Notes: generated from the letters alone by a model not told the origin. Shown: positions 1 through 14,051, counted from the stretch's first letter. The stretch: DNA of 64,000 nt from Dictyostelium firmibasis (GCA_036169595.1 CM069768.1:1700001-1764000); one strand, 5' to 3'. Translations and numbers: made by a program.

Positions 1-59
1 TTAAAAAAACTTAATATTATCAAAAAATGAGTTCAAGTGAAAATAGTAGTAATACTTAC

Positions 60-239
60 CACATAAATTACAGCCATATTTTTAACTTTTTCGGCAATTG
101 ATGCTAGAACATCATCTTGTTTCATACACTCAGGATTATAATCATGACCGAAACGAATAACTACAACTCTATCCTCTTCAGTGACAATTGCTTGATCAAT
201 TGCCCATCCATTTGGAAGATGTGTTAATAAATATGACAT
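60..239 (-). CDS. txnl4a: U5 snRNP protein Dim1/TXNL4A (first exon, gene runs off the window)
   Basis: The first 60 residues begin MSYLLTHLPNGWAIDQAI and continue through VVIRFGHDYNPECMKQDD to the end at VIYV, which is the near-invariant start of the Dim1/TXNL4A (yeast Dib1) family. The protein has a thioredoxin fold, is part of the U4/U6.U5 tri-snRNP and is needed for pre-mRNA splicing; usual length is about 142 residues, so over half lies outside the window. The exon ends with a GTAAGT donor at 59-54 (minus strand), in phase 0. The next family residues (DITEVPDF) should follow in exon 2 beyond base 1. It is divergently paired with the RRM gene starting at 851. Confidence 0.95.
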
Positions 240-283
240 TCTTTGTTTGTGTCGTGTTTATTAAAATTTTCAAATGAAAATTT

Positions 284-317
<34 letters not shown>

Positions 318-850
318 TATTTTATTTTATTTTATTTTTTTTTTTTTTATTTGTTTTTACTGTCTATTTTGTTTTAACCATTTTAAAATACTGCCATACA
401 CAAAGATATTTTCAGTTTTATTTTTTTTATTTATTTATTTTTTTTTTTTAAAAAAAAGTTGTTTTTGAAATACCAAATTAAAACTTAACTTATTATTACC
501 TACATTATTTTTTATTAAAATTTTTTTTTTTTAAATTTTTGATTTTTTTTTTTTTTTTTTTTTTTTTGATTTTTTTTTTTTTCATCAATTTCTTTTTTTT
601 GTCACATAAGATTTAAATATAATATAAAAATAAATAAAAAAATAAAAAAAATAAAAAAATAAAAAAAATTAGTTTTTTTTTTAAATTTTTTTTTTCTTTT
701 TTTTTAAAATTTTTTTTATTGAAACAAGCCATAGTGTTAAAAATAAATAAAGCAATAACCTCCACATCTCCTTTTATTGTTTTAAATATATTATAACACA
801 AAAAAACTATCAAGTCTCAAGTAAAGTTTTAAATAAAAAAAAAAACCAAA
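240..850. other. Divergent intergenic/promoter region, T-tract rich
   Basis: About 610 bases between two divergent start codons, made almost only of oligo(dT) and oligo(dA) runs. Such runs near TATA-like stretches are typical of Dictyostelium promoters, so it probably holds both promoters. No RNA gene or further coding sequence is seen. Confidence 0.6.
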
Positions 851-3194
<2,344 letters not shown>

Positions 3195-3722
3195 TGAATA
3201 AAAATTAAAAAATAAAAAAATTTAACCTTTCTTTTTTATTTATTTTATTTTTTATTTTTTAATTTTATATATTTTTTTTTTAAAAATTTAAGAGTTTGCA
3301 GATTGGTGTATAGAAACAAAGGTAAGTTTAAGATACCTCAACATCTTGTTGTCTGGTGTGAAAAAAAAATATTGAACAGGTGGTAATGTTTCACCCACGA
3401 CGAATTATAAAAAAATAAAATTCCTCCCAGTTAAACAACTTTTTTTTTTTTAAAATTATCAAATCAGTATCTGTGAAATTTCAATGTTAACCTGAAAAAA
3501 ATAATTATTCAATATTTGTGAGGTCATTCGGGAAAATTTTAAAAAATCCCACCTTTAGGGTCGAATTTAATGAGCATGTTTATTGAGCCCAACATGGTGA
3601 TGTCATCAAAAAATAAAATTTTTTTTTTTATAAATTTTTGCAAAAAAAAAAAAAAAATCATAAATTATATTTTCCATTCCACCAATAGTTGTAACAATTT
3701 TATAATAAATAAATAGATATAG
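3195..3722. other. Intergenic region with a base-balanced, non-coding patch
   Basis: 528 bases. After an AT-only stretch, about 3290-3605 has unusually balanced composition for this genome and little homopolymer. Stops occur in all frames and no tRNA cloverleaf was found. It may be a decayed element or an unrecognised RNA; see findings. Confidence 0.4.
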
Positions 3723-5537
3723 ATGGCTATTGAAGAAAATAAATTTTTAAATATTTGGAGAAATATTCACTTAAAATCATTAATTAATAATGAAATTGAA
3801 AACATGAATATTTTTGGTGATTATAAAAATTTTACACCAGAATCCTTAAAGAATTATAAACATAGAAATTATTTAGTTAAAATTTGTTTAGATGTTACTC
3901 AAGAAGAATTGGATTCAGGTATTAAATTAAATGAAATTATCCCATCATGTGTAACAGAGTTATCGTTTGGTGAAGAATTTAGAGGTGTTTTAAAAGCAGG
4001 TGATATTCCATCAACAATTAAATCATTGAAATTCCCATTTCGTTTTAATTCACCAATTGCTCAAGGTGTATTGCCAGAAGGTCTTGAAAGATTAGTTTTT
4101 GGTGGATGTTTTAATCAAGAGTTCACTCCAAGCACTTTACCATCAACATTGAAATTTTTACGTTTTATTAAAGGTAATTTCAATCAACCATTAGTTCCAG
4201 GTGTATTACCAGAAGGTCTTGAAACTATTTCATTTGGTTATACATTTAATCAAGAATTAGCACCAGGTGTACTCCCATCAACTTTAGAAGATTTAAGTTT
4301 TGGCATAGATTTTAATAAACAATTAGTCAAAGGTTCATTACCAGAAGGTTTAATTAATCTTAAATTTTCAATTAATTATGAATTCCCATTAACAAGTGAA
4401 ATTTTACCATCAAGTTTACGTTCAATTTCATTACCATATAAAAATAATATTTTTGAATTCCCAAACAATTTAGAATACGTTCGTTTTGGTGGTAAATTTA
4501 ATTCACCAATTGAAAATCTTCCAGAATCATTAAAACATTTAGAACTTCAAAATGATTTTAATCTTCCATTACCAGAATTTCCATTGGGTTTAGAATTTCT
4601 TTCAATTAGAAATAGTAACTATGAACATGTTTTGCCAAAATTACCATCAAATTTGAAATCATTAGAATTGACAAATTATAAACACGCATTAGAAATTCCA
4701 TCATCATTAATATCATTAAATATTATCAATTATGAATTACCTTTAAAGATAGCATCTTCAAATATTGAAGAGTTATTTATTCATTCCAATGAAAATTTCA
4801 AAACATTAAATGAAAATGATTTCCCAAAAACACTTAAAAAATTATATTTATTTGGAAATAAAGTTGCATGTTCAAAAGTACCAAGTCAAGTAAAGAATTT
4901 AATTTATGTTGGTCAACCATTCGAGGCTGGTTTCTTAACTGAGGGTTTGATTGAATTAAAAGTTTCTGGCGCTCCATACGATCAACCATATACACTCAAA
5001 CCAAATTCATTACCATCAAGTTTATTATCAATTGAATCACAAGATTATTTAGAATTTTCTCAAGATGGTCCAATCGCTAAATCAAATATTCAAAAAATTA
5101 AAGTACCTGATATGCGTGATTTTGAAAATCAAAATATTTTACCATCTACATTAAAAGAACTTGAATTTACTTCAATGCAACAAGAAAATCAAATGGTTGA
5201 AATCGCTACTGGTGTATTACCAAATGGTTTAAAGAAATTGGTTTATAGTAGAGACCACTATGAATCAATTCTTCCAAATACCTTACCAGAATCAATTACA
5301 ACATTAGATTTAGGTTGGGATTTAGATCAAACAATTACAAAAGGTGTATTACCACTAAATCTTCATACACTTTATGTTGCTAAAAATGTTAGATTTGAAC
5401 AAGATTCTTTACCAGAATCTGTTAAAGTTATTTATTTACCAAATTTCAATGCCGATCATTATTTCATTAACAATGAAAATATTAAATTTATTAAAAGAGA
5501 TGAACCAAATTTTGGTGATAATAATGAAGATAATTAA
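3723..5537 (+). CDS. FNIP repeat-containing protein
   Basis: Single-exon gene of 604 residues. The N-terminus (NKFLNIWRNIHLKSLI) resembles the F-box-like opening of many dictyostelid FNIP proteins. From about residue 80 it is a tandem array of roughly 22-residue units of the form FNxPLxxGVLPEGLxxLxFG, clearest at 110-220 (LPEGLERLVFG, LPEGLETISFG) and progressively diverged toward the C-terminus. FNIP repeats are a leucine-rich-repeat variant greatly expanded in dictyostelids and are thought to make a protein-interaction solenoid; the partner is unknown. No signal peptide or membrane segment is seen. Codon use is typical and the frame is intact, so it looks functional. Confidence 0.93.
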   Translation: MAIEENKFLNIWRNIHLKSLINNEIENMNIFGDYKNFTPESLKNYKHRNYLVKICLDVTQEELDSGIKLNEIIPSCVTELSFGEEFRGVLKAGDIPSTIKSLKFPFRFNSPIAQGVLPEGLERLVFGGCFNQEFTPSTLPSTLKFLRFIKGNFNQPLVPGVLPEGLETISFGYTFNQELAPGVLPSTLEDLSFGIDFNKQLVKGSLPEGLINLKFSINYEFPLTSEILPSSLRSISLPYKNNIFEFPNNLEYVRFGGKFNSPIENLPESLKHLELQNDFNLPLPEFPLGLEFLSIRNSNYEHVLPKLPSNLKSLELTNYKHALEIPSSLISLNIINYELPLKIASSNIEELFIHSNENFKTLNENDFPKTLKKLYLFGNKVACSKVPSQVKNLIYVGQPFEAGFLTEGLIELKVSGAPYDQPYTLKPNSLPSSLLSIESQDYLEFSQDGPIAKSNIQKIKVPDMRDFENQNILPSTLKELEFTSMQQENQMVEIATGVLPNGLKKLVYSRDHYESILPNTLPESITTLDLGWDLDQTITKGVLPLNLHTLYVAKNVRFEQDSLPESVKVIYLPNFNADHYFINNENIKFIKRDEPNFGDNNEDN

Positions 5538-5610
5538 AAATTTAATTTAATTTAAAAATAATATAAATAAATAAATAAAATAAATAATACTCTTTGTGGG
5601 AGGTGAATTA

Positions 5611-5658
<48 letters not shown>

Positions 5659-6279
5659 ATGTAAATGTTGTTATTGTTTATTTTTTAAAAAAAAAAAAAT
5701 TTCTTGTAAAACAAGTGTAACCTAAATAATTGAAAAACTAATTTTTATGTTTGTGTTGATTTATTTTTCTTTTTTTTTTTTTTTTTTATAAAATTATAAA
5801 AACAATCTTTTAATTTTATTAGAAGGTGAATATAAAAAAAATTAATATGACCAGGGGTGGGGCAATAAAATATTAAAAATAAAATTAAAATTAAAATTAC
5901 TTTTTAAATTTTTATATTTTCCAATCGAATAATTTATAATAAACGATAACTATTTTAAATCAAATGATTGGATGGTATAATTTTGTGATTTTTGGAAAAA
6001 ATGGCGAATTTGCGAATTTTTCACTCATAGTTTTTTATTTTTCACTTTTTTTTTTAATATCTCGAGATATTATTTTTGAACGAGCCATTCTCTGAATTCA
6101 TATGATTATAAGATATTATTCCTAGCCAACAAAGTCATAACTTTTTATTTTAAATCTTTTTTTTTTTTTTTTTTTCATTTTTTTCTTATTTTTTTTCTTT
6201 TTTGTTTTTTTTATAAATAGTTTTAAAAAAAAAAAAACATTTTAATATATATTTTTTTTTTACTATAAATAAAGTAAAC
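5538..6279. other. Intergenic region
   Basis: 742 bases between two plus-strand genes. It holds a pure A run of about 40 at 5615-5656, then from about 5820 a more varied stretch with AGGGGTGGGG at 5846-5855 and the palindrome ATCTCGAGAT near 6060. No open frame or RNA gene is convincing. The last 100 bases are T-rich, as expected of the promoter for the next gene. Confidence 0.45.
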
Positions 6280-6381
6280 ATGTACAAACAAATTTTATTT
6301 ATTTTTTCTATTTTAATATTTTTTAATATTAATTCATCATTTGCTGATTCTGGTGAATTAAACAAAAATGGTAAATAAATT

Positions 6382-6418
<37 letters not shown>

Positions 6419-8504
6419 CCAAAAAAAAAGAATATTAATTATTAAAAATATATATATTAAAATTATTTAATTATTTTAAAACATTTAATGTAGTAACAGA
6501 ATCAGTTACATTAAAATCATTGTATACTAGTTATTTAATGCAAAATAAAACAAATGATAATAATGAAACATCAACTACAATGAATAAATCTAAAAATAAA
6601 GATGAATTAAATGTTGGTATTATTGGTGGTGGAATTGCTGGTTTATATGCAGCAATGATATTTGATGATTTAGGTATATATTTTTTAAAATAATTATTAT
6701 TATTGTTATTATAATTAATTTACTAATAGTTTTATTTTAAAAAAAAAATAATAAAAAAAAATAAATATTTATTAGGTATTGATTATACTATATTAGAAGC
6801 TAGTAAAGAAAGAATTGGTGGAAGAGTTTATACACATAAATTTAATGACCATAAATACTCCTATTCTGATATGGGTGCAATGAGAATACCATTAACCCCA
6901 TTAATGGATAGAATTGTATCAAATAAAAATTATTCATTATTTAGTAAATTAGCAAAAGGAGGTTATAAAATTCCAACAGTACCATTTATAATGAGTGCAA
7001 ATAATGAAATAAGCTATTATAATGGTGTAAGATATGTTAAAGGTCAACCAGTAGCAAATCCATCAGATCCATTCAATTATAGTGATTCAAATAATGGTGG
7101 TCCAGGTACTGGTATTCCAGATGAATATGCAAATCGTACAATTGATTCATTAATTAATCCAGTATTTTATCAATTTATTTATAATTTAACAGTTGATTTT
7201 GATAATGGTTTTAAACAATTGTTAAAATATGATAGTTATTCAGCTAGAGATTATTTAAAAACTTTTTATAATTATCCACATTCAGTTGTATGTATTAAAA
7301 TTATTTTTTTTTTTTTTTATTTTATTATTTTTTTTTTAATATAATAATAATTTTGTTTTTTTTTATATTATTATTATTTGGTATACTAATATTAAATAAT
7401 TTTATAATATAGATTGATTATATTGAAAATCTATCAACAAATACAGGTAGATTAGATTATTCATCAATTACAGAATTATTAATGACTGTTTTTGATTTTA
7501 GTGGTAATGACTTCATTTGTATTGATGGTGGTACAAGCGTAATTACAAAATCAATGAGTGAAATAATAAAGAAAAAAGTTGAAATGGGTAATTTAGTAAC
7601 AAAAATTACAAAATCATATAACAAGAAAAATGGTGAAATCGATGGTTTAAATGTCCATGTTTCAAAAGATTCAATTTTTGGTGATGGCGAAACTGAAACC
7701 CTTAAATTTAAACATGTAATTAGTACAACAACATTACCAGCATTGCAAAGAATTGATACATCAGATTTGAAATTACCATTAAAATTAAAAAATGCAATTC
7801 GTTCATTAAAATATAGTGGTGCAATTAAACTTTCAATTAATTTCAAATATCGTTGGTGGGAAGATAGCGAGTTTATGAATGGTAAACCAATTAGAGGTGG
7901 TTCTTCAAATACTGATCTTTTAGTGCGTCAAGTTGTTTATCCTTCCTATGGTATTAATAATGGTACAAAAGGCATTAGTGGTACAATTTTAGCAAGTTAT
8001 ACTGCTGGTTTGGAATCAACAAGAATTAGTAGTTTGATTGGTAAAAAAGATAAGGAAAGAAAACTTTTAAATATTGTTTTAAGTAATCTTGCTGAAATTC
8101 ATAATGTTGATTTTAAAAAATTAAAGAATTTATATAAAGAACATTATTTCCAAAGTTGGGAAAATGATGAATTTTCAACTGGTGCTTTTGCATTATTCTC
8201 AACTGCCCAATATACTGAACTTTTCCCATCAACTGCTCAATCAAATGTTGATGGTCGTTTCCATTTATCAGGAGAATTAACATCAGTTCATCATGCATGG
8301 ATGATTGGCGCAATTAATAGTGCATATAGATCTGTAGATTCAATATTAAAGAATGAAGGTTTTGATAATTTAAGATTAAAATTAAAAGAAAATTGGGGAA
8401 CAATTGAAGAAGTTGAATCACCAAATTTAGATTGGTATAAATATGATCCTGATTTAATTAATCATAATAATATTCAAGGAAAATCAATTCAACGTTTATT
8501 TTAA
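6280..8504 (+). CDS. Secreted flavin amine oxidase (L-amino-acid-oxidase-like)
   Basis: Four exons, 6280-6370, 6494-6673, 6776-7287 and 7413-8504, give 624 residues. Residues 1-22 (MYKQILFIFSILIFFNINSS) form a signal peptide. The dinucleotide-binding motif VGIIGGGIAGLYAA lies at 71-84, followed by the E of LEASKERIGGRVYT that contacts the FAD ribose, then DMGAMRIP, typical of the flavin monoamine oxidase / L-amino-acid oxidase family. The C-terminal FAD-binding block is seen as LSGELTSVHHAWMIGAINSA. The family oxidatively deaminates amines or amino acids, releasing H2O2 and ammonia; the substrate here is not evident. With a signal peptide and no membrane anchor it should enter the secretory route. 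Introns 2-4 have GTATAT, GTATGT and AG junctions that all keep frame. Confidence 0.88.
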
Positions 8505-8701
8505 ACCAATTAAATAAATAAACAAATCATTAATTTTAACCGAATAAAGAAATTAATTTAAAATATACGATATATTTGAATGTGGTGATATAAATTCTTT
8601 TTCTCAAAGTAATGAAATTTGCTTCCGATTTTTTTTTTTAGAGTCTCAATAAGAAATAATTAAACCTTTATAGTTTAATATTATTATTTCTTTTTAATAA
8701 T

Positions 8702-8739
<38 letters not shown>

Positions 8740-8771
8740 ACATAATTTTTTTTTTTTATTATAAAACAAAT

Positions 8772-10160
8772 TTAAAGTTTAGCAGCACTTGGTTTTGAAG
8801 ACAAGAATCTACCGAGAACAAAGGCACCAGCACGTGCACCTTCAGATAAAGCGATAGCACCAGAAATCATCATTTCGATGGTTGGATCAACTGAACCTTT
8901 TGGAAGGGCTTTGAAGGTGTTGATGGTCTTATTGTCGAGGACTTCCCAATTTCTGAGGATGTTACCTTCTTGAGTTAAATCCATGGCAATGTGAACGTAG
9001 AAACCGGCACTTTCCATCATACTACGGTATGACATGAGAGAACCCATATGTGGGACAGAGTGATGTGCGCAAATTGGCTCAATGAATTGAACGATATCTT
9101 TTTCGGTTGGTTTTTCACATTGTAACCATTCAGAACCAGACATACGACCACCTGGTTTCAAAACTCTGTAACATTCCTTGATGAAGGCTTGTTTGTCTGG
9201 CATGTGACAAGTTGACTCAAAGAAAGTAACAACATCAAAGGTGTTATCTGGGTATGGCATTTTCATGGCATCACCATGATCGAAAGAGGCACGATCGGCA
9301 ACACCGAGATCCTTAGCTCTTTGGGTGGCAATACCGACTTGTTTCTTGTTAATGTTGAGACCACGGATTTTACAACCAGTGTATTGGCAGATTTCGAGGG
9401 TTGGACCACCAACACCACAACCAACATCTAAAACTAAACTGTCTTTGGTGATACGAGCAGAGTCAGCAACAGAGTGTTCTAAACGTTTGACGGCAGTTTC
9501 TAATGGTTCAGTTTCAGTTTTGAATGGAGCGAAATGGAAATGATTACCCCAACCACTTTGATAGGTTTCGGTGACGATATCATAATAATCACTGACCATG
9601 GTGTTGTAGTTTTCGACACGTTTTTCTTCCTTTAAACGAACACCTTCGAATTTTTCATCCTTGACAACATCTTCGACTGGTGCAACCTTAACGATTGAAC
9701 CAGTTTCAACAGTCTTTTTAATGGATTCGAGGAAAGCATTCCAGGTGTGAGTCATTTCACGGTTACCCATAGTACGAGCGAAACCAACTAAAAGTTTTGG
9801 AATTTCAATATCGGTTTCAATATTGGCTTCTGCTGCTAATGTACATTTGTTGGCACCAGTTGAAACGATGGTGTATTTACCATAGGATGACATGTTACCG
9901 CCTTGCATGTTTTCCCATTGAACGGTGGTGGCATTGACTTTGGTGTATTTGGCAATGTGAGAAGCTTTCATTTGGATTGAACCAACTTTACGCTCTTGCA
10001 TGGTCCATTTATAGGTGTTGTTATTGACCTTGACAACGCTATCAACAAATGGATAACATTTGGCAACGGTTGGTACATCTAAAAGGAATGCAATAACTTT
10101 CTCTGCTGATTGATTGATTTCAATTGGTTTTGATTGATGAGTAGTTTGAATTAATACCAT
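8772..10160 (-). CDS. SRPBCC (START-like) + sterol-methyltransferase-like SAM methyltransferase fusion
   Basis: Intronless, 462 residues. Residues 1-155 look like an SRPBCC/coenzyme-Q-binding fold (QSAEKVIAFLLDVPTVAKCYP start, long hydrophobic C-terminal helix). From about 180 on it is a class I methyltransferase close to sterol C24-methyltransferases: YQSGWGNHFHFAPF, motif I VLDVGCGVGGPTLEI near 245-259, GLNINKKQV, PDNTFDVVTFFESTCHMPDK and RVLKPGG. The reaction is SAM-dependent methylation, probably of a lipid; a sterol or other isoprenoid substrate is an inference from the SMT-like motifs. Codon use is strongly biased to C-ending codons and base composition is clearly less AT-rich than neighbours, as in highly expressed Dictyostelium genes. 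It is convergent with the oxidase at 6280-8504. Confidence 0.8.
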   Translation of the reverse strand: MVLIQTTHQSKPIEINQSAEKVIAFLLDVPTVAKCYPFVDSVVKVNNNTYKWTMQERKVGSIQMKASHIAKYTKVNATTVQWENMQGGNMSSYGKYTIVSTGANKCTLAAEANIETDIEIPKLLVGFARTMGNREMTHTWNAFLESIKKTVETGSIVKVAPVEDVVKDEKFEGVRLKEEKRVENYNTMVSDYYDIVTETYQSGWGNHFHFAPFKTETEPLETAVKRLEHSVADSARITKDSLVLDVGCGVGGPTLEICQYTGCKIRGLNINKKQVGIATQRAKDLGVADRASFDHGDAMKMPYPDNTFDVVTFFESTCHMPDKQAFIKECYRVLKPGGRMSGSEWLQCEKPTEKDIVQFIEPICAHHSVPHMGSLMSYRSMMESAGFYVHIAMDLTQEGNILRNWEVLDNKTINTFKALPKGSVDPTIEMMISGAIALSEGARAGAFVLGRFLSSKPSAAKL

Positions 10161-10386
10161 TCTTTTTCTATATTTCTTTTTTTAGATTTGTTTTTAGTTT
10201 TTTTGTTTTGGTATAAGAAAAAAAATAATGAATTATTTAAAAATATAAATTATTTGAAATCCCTTAAAAGACTCGTGTTTTAGAATTTATATTTATTTTA
10301 AAAAAAAAAAATTATTGATTTCAATTGAAATTTATTTATTTATAAAAATAAAAAAAACTCGTTTGCCGTTGAACAATGAAGAAAAG

Positions 10387-10420
<34 letters not shown>

Positions 10421-10583
10421 TTAAAAAAAATTTTCAAAAAAAATCAATCATCAGTCGAAAATAAAAAAAAAAAAAATAAAAAAATAAAAAAAAAATAATT
10501 AAAAAAAATTGAAATATCTTGGGGAAAGCCATCACTCAAAAAAAAAAATAAAAAAAAAAAAAAAAAATAATAAAAATAAATAA

Positions 10584-10617
<34 letters not shown>

Positions 10618-11221
10618 AGGTTTGCAAGCTTTGATTTTTTTTAAAAAAAATTTATTTGGGTTCACAGATTTACACACACACCCACCCAAAACAATTATTT
10701 ATTTAATTTTTTTATTTTTATTATAAAGTTCCAAAATTAATTTAAATTTTTTTTTCAAAGGTTTTTTTTTCCTTTAGTTTTTTGAGTAATAGTAATTGTT
10801 GAGTAAAACTCTACTTTTGAAAAAATTGATATATCTCAGTGAATTCAATCTGTATTTTAGATATATTTTGCTAATACTCTTGAATTATTGCTGTTAAAAT
10901 AAAGATTGGATTATGAGTTTATAGGTTAAAAATCAAAAATAAAAATATAGAAAAAAAAAAAAAAAAAAAATTAAAAAAAATTAGGAAACACTGTTTTTAT
11001 TTATAATTAAACACTGTTTTTATTTTCAAAGTATCGTTTTCCATTATTTTTATTAATATTAATACATATTTTTTTTGAAAAAAAGTAATAAAAAAAAAAA
11101 AAATTGGATTATCACAATAAACTTGACACAACTCCAGATAGTTTTTTTTTTGAAATTTTTTTTTAAAAAAAAATTTTATTAAAAAAAATATAAAAAAAAA
11201 ATATAAAAAAAAAATTGAAAT

Positions 11222-11257
<36 letters not shown>

Positions 11258-11638
11258 CAAAAATTAACACCAACATCACCCAACCTCACACCTTTTCTTT
11301 TTTTCTTTTTTTTTTCTCCACATATATCCTTTTATTTATATCCTTTTTCTTTAGTTAATACTTTTGAGTAACAAGAAAAGATAAATATTAAAAAAACAAA
11401 AAATACAAAAAAAAAAAAAAAAAAAAAAAAAAAACCAACCCAAAACACCTCACTAAACTCACTGCCACACCACACACTTCACCTTTCAAACTCACACCTT
11501 TCAACTGTTTAAACACTACCTATATTTTTTTCATTTATATACAATTGTATATTTTTTTTACTTTTTTTTTTTTTTTTTTCTCCTTTTGATAACAATTTAT
11601 TTTTTAATTTTAAAATTTTTTCTCTTCTTTTCAAAAAA
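10161..11638. other. Divergent intergenic/promoter region
   Basis: 1.48 kb between the divergent methyltransferase and PTB genes. It consists mainly of long A and T runs (for example 10385-10416 and 11221-11257) with a more varied island at about 10760-10930. A C/A-rich pyrimidine-poor leader with repeated CACA, CACACC and ACTCAC (11431-11515) precedes the PTB start and looks like its 5' UTR or transcription start area. No RNA gene was recognised. Confidence 0.5.
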
Positions 11639-13838
11639 ATGTCAACAAAAATTCAAAACAATTATGATGTGTAGGTATTATGTTTCTTTTTTTCTTCATT
11701 TATTATTTGTTTTTATTTTTTTACATTCATTCATTATTGCTTTTTTTATTTTTTTTTCCTCTCTTTGTTTAACTCTTTTTTTTTTTTTTAGTAGTTTTTT
11801 TCGAGAAAAAAAGTAATTGACATTATTTTTATTTTATTTTTTTTTATAAAGACCATCAGCAGTATTACATATTAGATCAATTCCACAAGGTACAACAGAG
11901 AATGATTTATTTAAGATTACCTTTGATCATAAATTTGGAAAATGTGTTTCGGTTAGAATTTTAGAAAGATTTCATCAAGCACTTTTAGAGATGGATTCAG
12001 TTGAGTCAGCAACTAGACTTTTAAAATACAGTCAAAAAAATTCCTTACTTTTACATGGTAAACCAGTTCAAATCTCTTTCTCAAAGAGTCAGTCAATCAA
12101 TCAACCTCAATCACCAACCGCCACAACCACCTCAAGCCCAACTACCAACTCAACTCATCGTTCATCCCCATCATCTCCATCTCCATCCTCAAACTATAAT
12201 GGATTACCACAAGCAGGTAGTCGTCAATCACCAAACACAAATAGTAATAGTGCACCAATCGCAGGTACAGTATTATTGAGTACAATTGAAAATCCAGGTT
12301 CAAACATTATCACAATCGATCATCTTTATCATGCATTTTCATCATGTGGTGAAGTTTTAAGAATTGTTATGTTCAACAAGAATAATTTACAAGCTCTCAT
12401 TGAGTTTTCAGCTGTTGACAGTGCACTTCACGCCAAGAAAACTCTTTCTGGCCATAGTCTTTTCCATGGTGGTCAATGTACTTTGAAATTGGAGGTCTCA
12501 AAGACTGATCGTTTAAATATCACACAAAATACAGACAGAGCAAAGGATTTCTCAAAGCCATTACCAACAGCCAATCAAACATCATCGTCACAATCACCGA
12601 TGTCTTATTATCAACAATCATCCTCACCATCACACCAAATCAATGGTAATAATCATCACCATCATAACAATAATAATCACCACCACAGTCATTCATCACC
12701 ATCTCAAGGCAGTCATCATCATCATCATCATCATCACAACAGTAACAGCGGCAGCAACAACAACCACCATAATCACCATCACTCATCACCATCACAACAT
12801 CCACACCACAGTGGATCAGTATCAACCAGTCAACACTCTGGTAATCATCATAATAGCCATGGACACAATCACCATGGTAGCCATCATCAAAGTGGTAACC
12901 TTGGCCACAGAACCACTGTGTTGTTAGTACATGGTCTTGACGATGTTGTGATGACATGTGATCGTATTTTCAATCTCTTCTGTGTCTATGGTAATGTACA
13001 AAGAGTAAAGATCCTCTCATCCAAAAAAGGTGCAGCATTGGTGCAAATGGAAGACGTTCATCAAGCAGAGGCAGTCATCAGATTCTACCATCAAATGTCA
13101 CTCTTTAAAGATACCCTTCAAATTAATTACTCTAAACATCTATCGATTACAGATTCACATAACCCAGAATCACCAACTCTCTCAAAGGATTTTTCTCAAT
13201 CCAATTTAAATCGTTTCACTCACCCAATCAACACCTACAAACATTTGTATAAACCATCACAAACTTTATACTTTTCAAATGTTCCAAAGGATTTCACAGA
13301 GGCAAATTTCAATCAATTATTCCAATCCTTAAATCTCCAAAAACCAATTGGTTTCAAAATCTTTTCTGCTCAATTGGCTCCTGGCGCTTCATCCGCACCA
13401 ACAACTGTCACCTCTCCAACTACTCCAACAAGTGTTGTCACTGGTATTTCATCACCAAGTGTCAATGGTAGCGCAGCTGGTCAACAAACAACAAACATTG
13501 CCAACAATACTACTACCTCAGTAAATGGAATCAGCAGTAATAGTTCAACACCAGAACCATCGAAACATGCCGATAAAATCGTTGGTCTTTTAGAATTTAC
13601 TTCCCCATCTAATGCAGTCGATGCTTTGGTACTTTTAAATAACTCGGCCTTACCAAATTCAAACCACATGGGTCTTAGACTTTCATTTAGTAATTCAACT
13701 GTTTTACCAAAATCTTCAACAAATAGTAATAATAACAATAATAATACTAACACCAATAACAACAACAACATTACTTCTCCACAACAATCACAACCACAAC
13801 AATTTCAACAATCTCCATCACAACCAAAACATTTTTAA
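11639..13838 (+). CDS. Polypyrimidine-tract-binding / hnRNP L-family protein, four RRMs
   Basis: Exon 1 11639-11670 encodes only ten residues plus two bases; exon 2 11852-13838; 672 residues. RRM1 about 11-85 (SAVLHIRSIP, HQALLEM, GKPVQISFS), RRM2 about 149-240 (QALIEF, CTLKLEVSKTDRLNI, then DFSKPLP, all as in PTB), a Ser/His/Gln linker, RRM3 about 365-440 (TVLLVHGL, KGAALVQM, QINYSKH) and RRM4 about 480-615 (TLYFSNVP), split by a Ser/Thr-rich insert. This RRM order and motif set identifies the PTB/hnRNP L family, which binds CU-rich RNA and controls splicing and mRNA fate in the nucleus and cytoplasm. The start is set by the splice: GTAGGT donor at 11671 joins a valine codon to PSAVLHIRS. 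The 181-nt intron is very T-rich. Confidence 0.85.
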
Positions 13839-14018
13839 ATTTTCATAAACCAATTTTTTTTTTTTAAAAAAAAAAACTTTTTTTTCATATGAATTACAAA
13901 GAAAAAAAACTGAAAAAAATATACATATAATCGACTACAAAAAAATAAAATAAAAAATATAAAAAAAAAAACCAATGGCCTATTTTTAAAACCTTTTTTT
14001 TTTTTTTATTTCTGTTTT

Positions 14019-14051
<33 letters not shown>

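Noticed and set aside
6186-6422. Lys/Phe-rich open frame on the minus strand
   Set aside because: It is a translation of poly(A)/poly(T) and overlaps the signal-peptide exon of the oxidase gene on the other strand.
8772-10160. Naming the gene smt1 (cycloartenol C24-methyltransferase)
   Set aside because: The N-terminal SRPBCC domain and length do not fit a plain SMT1; only SMT-like motifs can be supported.
10444-11260. Phe/Lys-only open frames upstream of the methyltransferase
   Set aside because: Homopolymer translations with no codon structure or domain.
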